Of a stretch of DNA of 64,000 nucleotides, positions 1 to 9,213 are shown one piece after another; the stretch's first letter is position 1, and each line of letters starts with the position of its first letter. Origin of the DNA: Paraburkholderia ferrariae NBRC 106233 (lineage in GTDB: Bacteria; Pseudomonadota; Gammaproteobacteria; Burkholderiales; Burkholderiaceae). Below the pieces are notes generated by a model. The model made no database searches. It saw nothing but the letters and a program-made list of their open reading frames with translations, and was not told the origin of the DNA. A program made the position numbers and the translations under genes. The stretch lies in the NCBI RefSeq assembly GCF_000685035.1, contig NZ_BAYB01000013.1, positions 124,001 to 188,000 of the forward strand. The letters are read 5' to 3'.

Positions 1-2
1 CA

Positions 3-104
3 CTCACCCCATTTCTGGAAGCGCGAGCGCCCACCATTTATGGTGGCACGGTTCAGATCCACCGCAACATTCTCTCCAAGAACGTATTGAACCTGCCCAA
101 CTGA
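3..104 (+). CDS. Acyl-CoA dehydrogenase, C-terminal end (partial)
   Basis: Only the last 33 codons are inside the window; the gene begins upstream. The tail reads APTIYGGTVQIHRNIL and ends LNLPN, which is the usual C-terminal signature of acyl-CoA dehydrogenases (the YGGT-x-x-I-x-RNI motif near the FAD and the dimer contact). The stop at 102-104 lies 23 bases before the next start, so the two acyl-CoA dehydrogenase genes are very probably co-transcribed, as is common for heteromeric alpha/beta type dehydrogenases. The fold is recognisable but the substrate is not. Confidence 0.8.
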   Translation, partial: LTPFLEARAPTIYGGTVQIHRNILSKNVLNLPN

Positions 105-127
105 GGCAACCAGGAAGGTCCACACCC

Positions 128-1300
128 ATGGGTGCAACCCAGTATATTCAGTACCACGAAACCGACGAAGTCCGTATGGTGCGCGAAAGCGCACAGAAGT
201 TCACTGCCGCCCGGACTGACCACAGACGAACGCGTGCGCTTCGTGCGCAGACACCCGCGTACGATCCGAACCTGGTGGCAGAGATGGCTGGGCTCGGATG
301 GCTGGCGATCACGGTTCCCGAAGCTCATGGCGGTCTCGACCTCGGCTTCTGTGCGCTTGGCACAGTTCTGGAAGAAACCTCACGCGGGTTACTCTGCGAG
401 CCGCTTGTGCGCGCCGCACTCGCTGCACGACTCATCACCCTGAGCGGAAACGACGCTGCCGCTGCAGAGATGCTGCCAGCCATTGCTTCGGGCGAGGCAA
501 TCCCGTCCTTCGCCTGGCAGGAGAGCCCCACCGGCGACGATCTGCTTCGGACAAGCGATTGCCGCACTCGCGCCGATGACGATGGAAACGGTTATCGCCT
601 GAGTGGGTGCAAACATTTTGTCGATGTCCCGGCCGATGGCGGTTTTCTCGTGACTGCGCACGATGCTACCGGCATTGCGCTGTTCGCTCTGGATGCGGGT
701 GCTCCGGGGGTGCTGGTGCAGACCCGCCGACGAGCGGACGGCGCGCTTCAGGGTACGCTGACCCTGGAGCAGGCACCGGTACGCCATGTGCTCGCGCGAG
801 GCAATGTGGCAGCCCTGGCGCTGGAGCGCGCGCTCGATGAAGCGGCGGTCATGGTCTGCGCGGAGTTGTGCGGCATCATGACTTTCGCTCTCGACACCAC
901 ACTGGAATTTATGCGCACCCGCGTCCAGTTCGAGCGACCTATCGGCAGTTTCCAGGCACTGCAGCACCGTGTTGTCGATCTGTATATCCAGCGCGAACTG
1001 GCCTTCTGCGCCTACAGGGATGCGGTGGAAATTCTTGAAACGCCTGCCTCGCCGGAAGATCGGCGGCTTGCCGTCAGCCGTGCCAAGAGCCGTTGCGCCA
1101 GTGCGGCAACCCGTGTCACCCTGGACGCCATCCAGCTACACGGTGCAATCGGCTTTACCGACGAGCACGACATTGGCCTGTACCTGAAACGCGCCATGAC
1201 GCTCGCGGTTCAGTACGGCAGCGCCGACACGCATCAGCAGCGTTGCAGGCAGGTGTTGTTTCCCGAATATGAAGAACTGCGCACTCTCCCGACGGACTAA
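128..1300 (+). CDS. Acyl-CoA dehydrogenase family protein
   Basis: A 390-residue flavoprotein of the acyl-CoA dehydrogenase superfamily, expected to oxidise an acyl-CoA in the cytoplasm and pass electrons to ETF. Family features are the N-terminal helical domain (VAEMAGLGWLAITVPEAHGG around residue 50-70), the middle beta domain, and the C-terminal helical domain with RVQFERPIGSFQALQHRVVD and AIQLHGAIGFTDEHDIGLY. The usual catalytic Glu is not obvious at the end, as in the non-canonical partner subunits of heteromeric enzymes. The start at 128 follows an AGGAAGG ribosome site. It sits between another acyl-CoA dehydrogenase tail and a CoA ligase gene, and may form a two-subunit enzyme with the former (inference). 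Confidence 0.85.
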   Translation: MGATQYIQYHETDEVRMVRESAQKFTAARTDHRRTRALRAQTPAYDPNLVAEMAGLGWLAITVPEAHGGLDLGFCALGTVLEETSRGLLCEPLVRAALAARLITLSGNDAAAAEMLPAIASGEAIPSFAWQESPTGDDLLRTSDCRTRADDDGNGYRLSGCKHFVDVPADGGFLVTAHDATGIALFALDAGAPGVLVQTRRRADGALQGTLTLEQAPVRHVLARGNVAALALERALDEAAVMVCAELCGIMTFALDTTLEFMRTRVQFERPIGSFQALQHRVVDLYIQRELAFCAYRDAVEILETPASPEDRRLAVSRAKSRCASAATRVTLDAIQLHGAIGFTDEHDIGLYLKRAMTLAVQYGSADTHQQRCRQVLFPEYEELRTLPTD

Positions 1301-1307
1301 CCAAAGC

Positions 1308-3491
1308 ATGAACAAAGCACATGAAGACGTTGCTTCGCTTGCGTCCACCACTCCTGCCAACCGTAACGTCTATCGCTACGCCGATCTGCGACGCGTTCTC
1401 GCACCCCGCAGCGTCGCGGTACTTGGCGCGTCCCCGCGTGCCGGTTCGTTCGGAGAACGGACGCTGAAAAACCTGGCCGGTTTCCAGCACCCGGTTTACG
1501 CCGTCAACGCCAAGTACGACGAGATTCTCGGCCAGCGCTGTTACGCGTGCGTCGCGGACCTGCCCGAAGTGCCCGACTGTGCCTTCATCGCGGCCAATCG
1601 CGATGCAGTGGAATCGCTGGTGCTCGAATGTGCGGACGCCGGAGTCGGTGGCGTCGTCATCTATGCTGCAGGCTATGCCGAGACCGGCAAGGAGGAACGG
1701 CTGGCCCAACAGGAGCGCCTGCGACAGATTGCGCGCAAACGTGACATCCGCATCATCGGCCCCAACTGTATCGGCGTCTTCAATTTTTTTGACGCGATGA
1801 TCGGCAGCTTCGCTCCCGGTATCCGGCTCGCGGGCCAGCCTGCCCCCCACGCCGTGGGCATCGCAAGTCAGTCAGGCGCGATTGGCATTGCCATGCTGCA
1901 GGCAGCGGAGGCCGGGGTCTCCTTCAGTCATATCCTGACTTCCGGCAATTCCGTGGATGTCGACGTCGCTGACTATGTCGCGTACCTGGCGGAGGCTCCT
2001 GAATGCCGTGCCATCGGCTGTCTCTTCGAGGGCATGGCGCAGCCCGCTCGCATGCTTGAGGCAGCGGCTATTGCCTGGGAAAATGACAAACCTCTGGTCG
2101 TCTTCAAGTTGGCGACCGGTGAACAGGGCGCGCAGGCGGCCATGTCGCATACCGGTTCGCTCGCCGGTTCGCAGGCAGCCTACGCGGCGGCTTTCGAGAA
2201 AGCCGGGGCCATCATGGTGGATAACTATGAGGCACTTGTGGAAACGACCGCTTTCTTTGCGAAGGCACCTCGGCCGCGTGCGCGCGGCGTCGCGGTCGCC
2301 TCCACCTCCGGTGGCGCTTCAATCATGGCGGCAGACAAGGCCGAAGTTCATGGTGTGCCGCTGCCGCAACCCCACGAGGCTAACCAGACGATTCTGGATG
2401 AGCATATTCCGGAATTCGGCTCCGCCCGCAATCCCTGTGACGTGACCGCGCAGGTGGTCAACAATCCGTCGTCGCTCGGTGCGGTTGGCGACGCACTGCT
2501 GCGGGACGACCATTACGGCGCGCTGATTCATCCCAGCGCTTTCGCGGCCGACTTCAGCGCGCAGCGCATGACCCTTTTCAACGAAATGGCACTACGCCAC
2601 GGCAAGCCCGTCTGCATTGTATGGCTTCCGCTATGGCTGGACGGACCCGGGGCGCTTGAGGCCGAGAAATTGCCGGGCACATCGCTGTTCCGCTCAATGG
2701 ACCGCTGCTTTGCTGCATTGGCCTCCTGGCATCACCGGGAAGACAGGCGTCAACGGGAAGCCACTGACGTTGTCCCTTCCTGGGTCGATGACGGCGTCCG
2801 CCAGCGTGTCGCGCTCAAGCTGCAGCAATGCGGCAACAAGGTTCTGACCGAACGGGAAACAAAGGACGTTCTGTCCGCTTATGGCGTCCCTGTCGTCGAA
2901 GAAGCCCTGGTCCACAGCGCAGATGAGGCGGCTGTACAAGCCTCTCGTGTCGGCCTGCCAGCCGTACTGAAGGTGGAGTCGCCGGATCTGCCGCACAAGA
3001 CGGAAGCGGGGGTGATCCGCCTTGATCTCCGGACGCGGGAGGACGTAGAGGCGGCCTATGAAGAGGTCATGGCGAACGCACTGAAAGTTGAACCTTCGCC
3101 GCGCATCCACGGCGTGCTGGTACAACCCATGGTGCCCCCCGGTCTGGAAATCATGGTCGGCGCCAGGGTTGATCCGCAATTCGGCCCGCTGATCGTCGTC
3201 GGGCTCGGCGGGATCTTCGTGGAGTTGATGCGCGACACCGTGGTCGATATGGCGCCCGTGTCGCCTGCGCGTGCCAGAGAGATGCTGGCTCAGCTCAAGG
3301 GACACGCTGCCCTGAATGGGTTCCGCGGCAGCGAACCCGTGGATCGCGAACGTCTATCGGAGATCATCTCCCGGCTCTCGGTGTTTGCAGCGGACCACCG
3401 CGATCTCATCGCTGAACTTGACGTCAATCCACTCATCTGTGCGGGATCGCGCGTCGTCGTGGTCGACGGCCTGATCGCACGGGGGTCATAG
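1308..3491 (+). CDS. Acetate--CoA ligase family protein (NDP-forming acyl-CoA synthetase)
   Basis: A 727-residue fused ligase of the ADP-forming acetyl-CoA synthetase family, which interconverts an acyl-CoA with the free acid while making or using a nucleoside triphosphate. Domain order: CoA-binding Rossmann domain (VLAPRSVAVLGASPRAGSFG near residue 30-50), succinyl-CoA-ligase-like flavodoxin domains with the phospho-histidine segment AMSHTGSLAGSQ near residue 280, then a C-terminal ATP-grasp domain (VLKVESPDLPHKTEAGVIRL, GLGGIFVELMRDTVVDMAPV) from about residue 500. An in-frame start at 1269 would overlap the upstream gene by 32 bases; ATG 1308 avoids this, though neither start has a strong ribosome site. 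It probably activates or deacylates a pathway intermediate shared with the two upstream dehydrogenases. Confidence 0.85.
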   Translation: MNKAHEDVASLASTTPANRNVYRYADLRRVLAPRSVAVLGASPRAGSFGERTLKNLAGFQHPVYAVNAKYDEILGQRCYACVADLPEVPDCAFIAANRDAVESLVLECADAGVGGVVIYAAGYAETGKEERLAQQERLRQIARKRDIRIIGPNCIGVFNFFDAMIGSFAPGIRLAGQPAPHAVGIASQSGAIGIAMLQAAEAGVSFSHILTSGNSVDVDVADYVAYLAEAPECRAIGCLFEGMAQPARMLEAAAIAWENDKPLVVFKLATGEQGAQAAMSHTGSLAGSQAAYAAAFEKAGAIMVDNYEALVETTAFFAKAPRPRARGVAVASTSGGASIMAADKAEVHGVPLPQPHEANQTILDEHIPEFGSARNPCDVTAQVVNNPSSLGAVGDALLRDDHYGALIHPSAFAADFSAQRMTLFNEMALRHGKPVCIVWLPLWLDGPGALEAEKLPGTSLFRSMDRCFAALASWHHREDRRQREATDVVPSWVDDGVRQRVALKLQQCGNKVLTERETKDVLSAYGVPVVEEALVHSADEAAVQASRVGLPAVLKVESPDLPHKTEAGVIRLDLRTREDVEAAYEEVMANALKVEPSPRIHGVLVQPMVPPGLEIMVGARVDPQFGPLIVVGLGGIFVELMRDTVVDMAPVSPARAREMLAQLKGHAALNGFRGSEPVDRERLSEIISRLSVFAADHRDLIAELDVNPLICAGSRVVVVDGLIARGS

Positions 3492-3873
3492 TCGCACATG
3501 ATGCCGGGAGCCCGCCGACAAGGCGGGACATCATCGTCCTCGAACGTCTGCCCTGCCCATGCCAGGGCAGCTTCAACAGCCTTGAGCTGCCCTTGAAGAA
3601 CCTCAATGACGGCAGCGAGAGGATTGTGACTACCCTGCCGCTTCGCTGCGCAAGCACCTGGGCAGGCTGAGCCAGAGCACGCGCGTCAATCCGGTCGGTT
3701 TTCGCGAGATTTCCCATTGCCTTCGCGAAGTCGCTGGCTTGCCGGGGATTCACAGTAGCAACTGCGTAGCCGGCGCTTTGCAACGCACAACCAACCGCCG
3801 CATCGTCTGAGAGGCGTTGTTCGTGGACCGCATGTTCATGTCGGCCCAACATCAGCAGCTTCCGAATGGCCAT
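3492..3873 (-). pseudogene. IS110-family transposase fragment
   Basis: The minus strand encodes the typical IS110/IS1111 DEDD-transposase segment GYAVATVNPRQASDFAKAMG followed directly by NLAKTDRIDARALAQ. After about 80 codons homology continues in another frame (AVIEVLQGQLKAVEAAL), so at least one frameshift is present. There is no catalytic C-terminal half: the remnant abuts the stop of the acyl-CoA synthetase gene. It is a dead insertion-sequence fragment marking past rearrangement between the first operon and the dioxygenase genes. Confidence 0.7.
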
Positions 3874-4054
3874 CGCCGGTCGAGCCCTGCTCCCGGCGAT
3901 CGTCGCATGATTTTATCGGGTAGCTGCTGCGTTCCCCACACCAGGTTTTGACAAGCGAGGCGATGAAATGCCGTGCTTATCAAAGCAGCCGACACTCGAC
4001 TGCACAAGCGTTGAGTTAGATCAATCTCTCCGCCTCTCGGACATTCAAACGTTA

Positions 4055-4070
4055 GATAGTACATACTATC
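4055..4070. promoter_or_regulatory. Palindrome upstream of first TauD-type gene (operator candidate)
   Basis: GATAGTA-CA-TACTATC is a perfect inverted repeat with 7-base arms, 84 bases upstream of the dioxygenase start at 4154. Its size and place fit a dimeric repressor site (GntR- or TetR-like), but no regulator is assigned and no second copy was found in the window. Confidence 0.35.
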
Positions 4071-4153
4071 CTGAGATATCAGCAGCCGAAAGAAAGCCCA
4101 AACCATCGATAGATGTAATAGAAGCACTTTCCAAAACAATCCTGGAGACATCC

Positions 4154-5131
4154 ATGCAACGTAATATCCAGTTCACCTCCAGCGTCATGGCTGTGGGGGC
4201 GACAGTTCGCGGCATTGACCTGAACCAGCCGCTCACAACGGACACGCACGACGCACTCTATGATCTGTGGCTCCAACATGGCGTGCTTGTCTTCGCCGAC
4301 ACACCGGCAACGAACGATCAGCATCTAGCCCTTAGCGCTGTGTTCGGCGAATCGGAGCAACACCCGTTTCCCGAGATTCTTTGTCCCGAAGAACCACTTT
4401 TGATTGAACTTGGCGGACGCAACCGCGGAACGGCTTTTCTGTACAACGGCAACGAACTGCGACTCGGACGCCTTCCTTGGCACCGTGATACTGGCTACGT
4501 TCCTGAGGTATGCAAGGGCGCGATGCTGCGTATGCTCAGCATTCCTGATGAAGGTGGAGAGACCGGCTACGCCGACACGGAGAAGGCATACAACCATCTG
4601 CCTGAAGGACTGAAGCGCCGCATCGAAAATCTTGAAGCCAAAGTTTCGCTTCGTCTGGGCCCGTTCACGCAACAACGCCCTGGCGCATTCTGGACCACCG
4701 TGCGTTATCCCACTCCGGAGGAATGTCCTTACCCGCAACAACCTCATGCGCACAGCAACGCGGTACATGAGCGCTATCCAACCGTTGTGCATCCGGTTGT
4801 AATGCGCCATCCCGAGACAGGAAACCCCAACATCTACCTGAGTCCCACCTATGTCGACGAATTCCTCGGGCTATCGCATCGTGAAAGCGAATATCTGCTA
4901 TCGGAATTGACGGGCTATATGCTCGATCCGTCTGTAATCTACATACACCAATGGAAACCGAACCAGCTTGTTGTGTGGGACAACCGAAGGATGTTGCACG
5001 CAGCGTATGGATACGATCCCAAGTACAGCCGACGAGGCTTGCGGACGACGATGAAAGAATCGCTCTGCAGTGGACGTTACTACGAATCTCTTGCGGCCGA
5101 TTTCAAACCCGCAACGTTGATCGCCGACTAA
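4154..5131 (+). CDS. TauD/TfdA family Fe(II)/2-oxoglutarate-dependent dioxygenase (copy 1)
   Basis: A 325-residue cytoplasmic oxygenase that couples decarboxylation of 2-oxoglutarate to hydroxylation of an organic substrate, as in TauD and TfdA. The metal triad is visible: HRD in RLPWHRDTGYV and the distal His in VVWDNRRMLHAAYGYDP; the 2-oxoglutarate-binding Arg is in RRGLRTTM. The start at 4154 has GGAG 8 bases upstream; a longer reading frame begins at 3968 but its extra N-terminus is not family-like. It is followed after 92 bases by a Rieske oxygenase gene, probably in one operon. The minus-strand gene at 11.2-12.2 kb is a close paralogue. The substrate is unknown. Confidence 0.88.
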   Translation: MQRNIQFTSSVMAVGATVRGIDLNQPLTTDTHDALYDLWLQHGVLVFADTPATNDQHLALSAVFGESEQHPFPEILCPEEPLLIELGGRNRGTAFLYNGNELRLGRLPWHRDTGYVPEVCKGAMLRMLSIPDEGGETGYADTEKAYNHLPEGLKRRIENLEAKVSLRLGPFTQQRPGAFWTTVRYPTPEECPYPQQPHAHSNAVHERYPTVVHPVVMRHPETGNPNIYLSPTYVDEFLGLSHRESEYLLSELTGYMLDPSVIYIHQWKPNQLVVWDNRRMLHAAYGYDPKYSRRGLRTTMKESLCSGRYYESLAADFKPATLIAD

Positions 5132-5223
5132 GCGGACCGTTGAGGCCGGTGGGAAACGCCGACCGTCGCAACCCGGCCCGGCATAAAAATCCGGGTCGCA
5201 GAACTATCCACGGAGACGAACAC

Positions 5224-6645
5224 ATGAAACCGCAGTTCCAGGCCGACCCGTTCCGTCCACATGCTATAAGCAAGGCTGATCAGATCCCCGCCACGCGCTA
5301 TTACGACCCGGAATTTTTCCAGCTTGAACAACTTCGCTTATGGCCGCGCGTTTGGCAGATGGCATGCAGGTTTGAGGAACTTCGGGATGATGGCGACTTC
5401 GTTGAGTATCGTCTTCTGGACCAGTCTTTCATCATCGTCCGCGTGGACCGTCATACCATAAAGGCGTATGAAAACACCTGTCGCCACCGCGGAATGCGTT
5501 TGTGCGAAGACAGGGGTAATGCCAACAAAGGATTCAACTGCCCGTTTCATGGCTGGCATTGGAGCACAAGCGGCGATTGTGTCCGGGTATTCCAGCAGTC
5601 GTATTTTAATGACGAAACCATCCGTGCCGCAGACATCCGGCTAAAAGCCGTTCGATGCGAGATTTGGGGAGGGTTCGTGTTCATTAACCAGAACCCGGAT
5701 GCTGCACCGCTGCGCGAGTCGCTCGGAACGTTTGCGCCGATGCATGAGGCCCGGAACGTGGACCAGTTGCATGCCCGGTTCTGGATAGCCGTTCGCGTTC
5801 CTGCGAACTGGAAAGCCACGCTGGAAGCGTTCATGGAAAGTTACCATGTATCACGAACGCATCCCCAACTAATGGCGGCACTCGACTCACCGGTTGATGA
5901 TGCCGAAAGCGCAGCCAGCAACGGAGCCAACACAGCTCAAGCGGTCCGTTACGCATCCTATCGTAACGGCCGCGAAGTCATAACCGGCAATATCTCCTAT
6001 CTGAAAAATCTCAGCGAAGGCATGGGGCACGCGATGGTTATTGAGCGTGATATCGAGGTCGCGGAACGCATACGTGACATTGACATACCTGAAGATCCCG
6101 CCTTGGCAGGAATAGCCTGGCGCCGCGCACTGAACGATGCGATTTATCAGGAAGGTCTCCGGCTTGGACTACCAATGCCCGACCTGAACAGCCTGCCGGA
6201 CGAGCTCAATTCGCCGGTAAACTATGCGTTCCCGAATTTCTTTCTTCTCCCCTTCTTCGGAAACATGGCTTCCTATCGTGTGCGGCCACTCACTACCGAG
6301 ACGTCGCTGATGGAGATCTGGGGTCTTGAATTCTTCCCGCCGGGAGCAGAACCGCCCCGACTAACAACCCCTAAGGTACTTGAAATAGGAGACCCGGAAA
6401 TTCCGTTGATTCCCGCTCAGGACTTCGTTAATTTACCGCGGCAGCAAGATGGCATGCATGCAGCCGGATTTGATGTATTGCGTCTCGCATCGAGTAACGA
6501 GGGACTCTTGAGCAACTATCAGCGCCTTATTGACGGCTACATACAAGGTGTTTCCGAAAAAGATCTTCTGCAAGGCATCACGAAAGTGTCTGGACCGATT
6601 GACGCCCCGATCAAAGACCTGGGCCTGCCAATGTCGGGCCTCTGA
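5224..6645 (+). CDS. Aromatic ring-hydroxylating (Rieske) oxygenase alpha subunit (copy 1)
   Basis: A 473-residue Rieske non-heme iron oxygenase large subunit. The [2Fe-2S] ligands appear as CRHRG and CPFHGW, spaced as in the family (C-x-H ... C-x2-H). The mononuclear iron site begins in the segment NWKATLEAFMESYHVSRTH, giving two His ligands; an Asp further on would complete the facial triad. The start at 5224 has GGAG at 5212-5215. No ferredoxin, reductase or beta subunit gene is present in the window, so electron transfer partners must come from elsewhere or the enzyme is an alpha-only type. It is paired with the dioxygenase gene just upstream and has a paralogue at 21.8-23.2 kb. Confidence 0.88.
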   Translation: MKPQFQADPFRPHAISKADQIPATRYYDPEFFQLEQLRLWPRVWQMACRFEELRDDGDFVEYRLLDQSFIIVRVDRHTIKAYENTCRHRGMRLCEDRGNANKGFNCPFHGWHWSTSGDCVRVFQQSYFNDETIRAADIRLKAVRCEIWGGFVFINQNPDAAPLRESLGTFAPMHEARNVDQLHARFWIAVRVPANWKATLEAFMESYHVSRTHPQLMAALDSPVDDAESAASNGANTAQAVRYASYRNGREVITGNISYLKNLSEGMGHAMVIERDIEVAERIRDIDIPEDPALAGIAWRRALNDAIYQEGLRLGLPMPDLNSLPDELNSPVNYAFPNFFLLPFFGNMASYRVRPLTTETSLMEIWGLEFFPPGAEPPRLTTPKVLEIGDPEIPLIPAQDFVNLPRQQDGMHAAGFDVLRLASSNEGLLSNYQRLIDGYIQGVSEKDLLQGITKVSGPIDAPIKDLGLPMSGL

Positions 6646-7032
6646 CTTCTGCCTTTTCGCTTTTTGCTATGCTTGAACCCGGAGCCTGGGCCACCCCGGG
6701 TCATGCACGACAACACGGACGCGGACAGGCAAAGTAATTCAGCAAGACCTTCGCTGTTCTCATACACCGGGAAGTCCTTGTCGAAAGTTAGCCGCCCTGT
6801 CTCCGCGGAATGCCAGCGTCGATACTGCCCACGCCAGGCGTCGACGCCACATGCATAATTGCCCAATGACCTAACAGCAGCAATTCAATTGGCCGTCGCA
6901 GATTGGCGGATTGGGAACTGTCTGGCCCGAGCCGGTCACCACTGGCGATACTCTGAGTCGTGGTCTCCATACACCAGGCACCCGCTATGCGTCCGACGCA
7001 AGAGCGTTAAGGAAATGGGGCATGCGTTTGCA
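6646..7032. other. Intergenic stretch without a recognised gene
   Basis: About 390 bases between the first Rieske gene and a regulator fragment. Short open frames exist on both strands but none has a ribosome site or a family-like sequence. A GC-rich inverted segment (ACCCGG ... CCGGGT) near 6680-6710 may act as a weak terminator for the Rieske gene. Confidence 0.4.
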
Positions 7033-7123
7033 AAACAACAATCCGGCGGCGTTCACGACCCTGTTCAGGCGTGCTCTTGGGACGTCACCTCACGCGTACC
7101 TAGATAGCAACCGCAGCTCATAG
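7033..7123 (+). pseudogene. AraC-type regulator C-terminal remnant
   Basis: The frame reads NNPAAFTTLFRRALGTSPHAYL before a stop at 7121-7123. This matches the second helix-turn-helix of AraC/GlxA-type activators (GY-x-NPAAFTT-x-FRRALGTSP-x-AYL). Nothing upstream in the same frame resembles the first helix-turn-helix or the ligand domain, so only about 25-30 codons survive. It may be the relic of a former regulator of the neighbouring oxygenase genes. Confidence 0.4.
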
Positions 7124-7274
7124 TCACTGGGGCTGTATGCACCCGATCGCCTTGGCCGACGTGAAGTGATACGATCAATTCAGCACTTTCGCAGCGCCAA
7201 AAGATGGCTACACATTTCTGCTTCAACCCGAACGCTGCGCCTAAGTACGCATGTCGATATAGAGGAATTTCATA

Positions 7275-7604
7275 ATGCCTAGCTTCCTGTTGATGGTAGC
7301 CAGCAATCCGAAAGCCGGTGGGGACGACGCCTATAACGAGTGGTACACCAACCAACACATTCCTGACGTTCTCAAAGTCCCTGGCTTTGTTGCGGCGCGA
7401 CGGTACCAGACGATAGATCACGACAAAACATCGCAAAACTACCTTGCGCTGTATGAGATCGAAGCCGCGAGTTTCGAAGATGCGCGCGCATCGCTGACGA
7501 AACACGCAAAGGAGATGTATATCGCCCGCGAATTCGATCGGGACAGTCTCTTGGTAGTTGGCTATGAAGCAATTACAGAACGTATAGTTCGAACGTCTGG
7601 TTAA
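7275..7604 (+). CDS. Small ferredoxin-like-fold protein (EthD/DUF4286-like)
   Basis: A 109-residue protein beginning MPSFLLMVASNPKAG with the segment YNEWYTNQHIPDVLKVPGF, typical of dimeric alpha/beta-barrel proteins of the EthD/DUF4286 type found in many degradation clusters. A GAGGAA ribosome site lies at 7262-7267. Members of this fold act as accessory proteins, isomerases, or small monooxygenases; no catalytic residue can be assigned here. The 3' end overlaps the convergent SDR gene by 32 bases. Confidence 0.75.
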   Translation: MPSFLLMVASNPKAGGDDAYNEWYTNQHIPDVLKVPGFVAARRYQTIDHDKTSQNYLALYEIEAASFEDARASLTKHAKEMYIAREFDRDSLLVVGYEAITERIVRTSG

Positions 7605-8370
7605 TTTGCGCGACGCTCCTGATCCCACACGCTGCCGACATCGCCCGTACGGCCCGTTCACGAAGCGTGATCATCCTGCTTTCCGGTGAAAGCATGAAAA
7701 CCACCGCGCCGGCCACGTCTTCGGGCTCGTTGACTCGACCGATCAGAATTGGCAAGGTCCGGATAAGCGTTTGCGGATCAGTGCGCATCATGGCCGTGCG
7801 CGTCGCACCGCGCGCAACAAAGTTGATTCGAACACCGTGCGCTGACGTCGACAACCCCAATACTCGCAATGCGCTCGTTAGAGCGGCCTTCGAAGCACAG
7901 TAGGCTGCGAGATCACGCTGCGGATGACGGGCTCCGATCGACGTAACCGCGCAGATCGCGCCTTCCCGCTGCCGCTGAATTAGCCGACGTGCAACGGCCT
8001 GTGCCGCGTAGAAAGAGCCGATCATGTTGACCCGCATCACGCGCTCGAACATCTCGGGCGTAGTATCCAATGTAGGGTGATGTTCAAGTATCGACGCGAC
8101 TAGCGCCAGGCGATCGACATCGTCGAACTCTTCAACCAGATCGGCGATCGTCGCTGTGTCGCCGAGGTCGACCCTCCGCGTGAGGGCGTGGACCCCGCTG
8201 GCTTGCAAATCAGTGGCTAGCGCCTGGGCTTTCTCAACGTTGATGTCAGCCAATACCAACTTGCGCGCAACGGCGGTTTCCGCAAGTTTGCCCGCCACCG
8301 CCGCCCCAATCCCCTGCGCGGCGCCGAGGATAAGGATTGAGCCTTCACAGGAGTCAGGTCTACTCGACAT
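7573..8370 (-). CDS. SDR family NAD(P)-dependent oxidoreductase
   Basis: A 265-residue short-chain dehydrogenase/reductase. The dinucleotide site is GAAQGIGAAVAGKL near residue 15, the structural Asn is in RVMRVNMIGSFYAAQ, and the catalytic Ser and Tyr-Lys are in VTSIGARHPQRDLAAYCASK. The start chosen (8370, MSSRPD) removes 14 residues of a longer frame that do not look like family sequence. The C-terminus after SPESRMITL does not show the common VDGG loop and runs on for 29 unrelated residues, so a late frameshift or C-terminal decay is possible. It is probably transcribed with the FAH-family gene upstream (69-base gap). Confidence 0.8.
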   Translation of the reverse strand: MSSRPDSCEGSILILGAAQGIGAAVAGKLAETAVARKLVLADINVEKAQALATDLQASGVHALTRRVDLGDTATIADLVEEFDDVDRLALVASILEHHPTLDTTPEMFERVMRVNMIGSFYAAQAVARRLIQRQREGAICAVTSIGARHPQRDLAAYCASKAALTSALRVLGLSTSAHGVRINFVARGATRTAMMRTDPQTLIRTLPILIGRVNEPEDVAGAVVFMLSPESRMITLRERAVRAMSAACGIRSVAQINQTFELYVL

Positions 8371-8439
8371 TTTACGATCCGTGATGGTTGTGGTTTCACG
8401 GAGCCAGGCCATCAGGGTAGTCCCGTCTCCAGTGCGTAG

Positions 8440-9213
8440 CTAGCACACTGGATTCGCGAGCATCCCAAGGCCCTCTATGTCAATCTCGACCTGGTCTCCG
8501 GGATGTAAGGGTTTGCTTCCGGGAGGCGATCCCGTAGCGATCACATCTCCTGGCACCAGGCTCATCACGGAAGAGATATAAACCAGCAACTCGTGACAAC
8601 TCCAGATCATGTCCGAGGAGCGGTGATCCTGCCGCAGTTCACCATTCACGCTGCACCGGATACGCACATCGGACGGATCAAAGCCCGTCTCGATCCACGG
8701 CCCCAGCGGGGCGAACGTGTCAAAAATCTTCCCGTCGACGAACGCATTCGATCCACGAAAGGCCGGCTTGTCATCCATCTTTCCGCCTGTGACATCGTTG
8801 ATGCAGGTATAGCCATAGATGTACTGAGCCGCCTCATCCACCGCGACATTCCTGGCATGTCGGCCGATCACCATCGCAATTTCGCTTTCGTGATTGAACG
8901 GTACGGCATCCGGCCACTCGCGTGGCAATACGATGGGATCGCCCGGGTTTGTGCAGGTGGACGGTGGCTTGACCCAGAGGAAAGGCCGAGCCGGATGAGG
9001 ACGACCAGCAAGGTGAGCACGATAGTTGGGTCCAACGGCAACTATCTTTGACGGCTGCACGGGAGTGAGCAACCGCTCGTCGCTCAGGCAAAGATGCTTC
9101 GCATTCGGCACGGGGCGAAACTCGGGAAATGCGCCCTCAAGCGGCACGATCCGGTCGTCCACGAGTTCGCCAAAGCGCGGTCCTTGCGGAGATTGATAAC
9201 GTATCAGTTTCAA
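8440..9213 (-). CDS. Fumarylacetoacetate hydrolase family protein
   Basis: A 257-residue FAH-superfamily protein, likely cleaving a C-C bond or decarboxylating/hydrating a 2-oxo-diacid in a ring-cleavage pathway. Metal-binding acids are visible as E-x-E in PFNHESEIAMVIG and the Asp in YTCINDVTGGKMDD; the segment LVPGDVIATGSPPGSK is the standard C-terminal hallmark. I chose a TTG start at 9213 (MKLIRYQ after translation), because an AGAGAGG ribosome site lies 5-7 bases upstream and the sequence from there matches family N-termini; a longer ATG frame from 9363 has no such support. It lies upstream of the SDR gene on the same strand. Confidence 0.82.
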   Translation of the reverse strand: MKLIRYQSPQGPRFGELVDDRIVPLEGAFPEFRPVPNAKHLCLSDERLLTPVQPSKIVAVGPNYRAHLAGRPHPARPFLWVKPPSTCTNPGDPIVLPREWPDAVPFNHESEIAMVIGRHARNVAVDEAAQYIYGYTCINDVTGGKMDDKPAFRGSNAFVDGKIFDTFAPLGPWIETGFDPSDVRIRCSVNGELRQDHRSSDMIWSCHELLVYISSVMSLVPGDVIATGSPPGSKPLHPGDQVEIDIEGLGMLANPVC

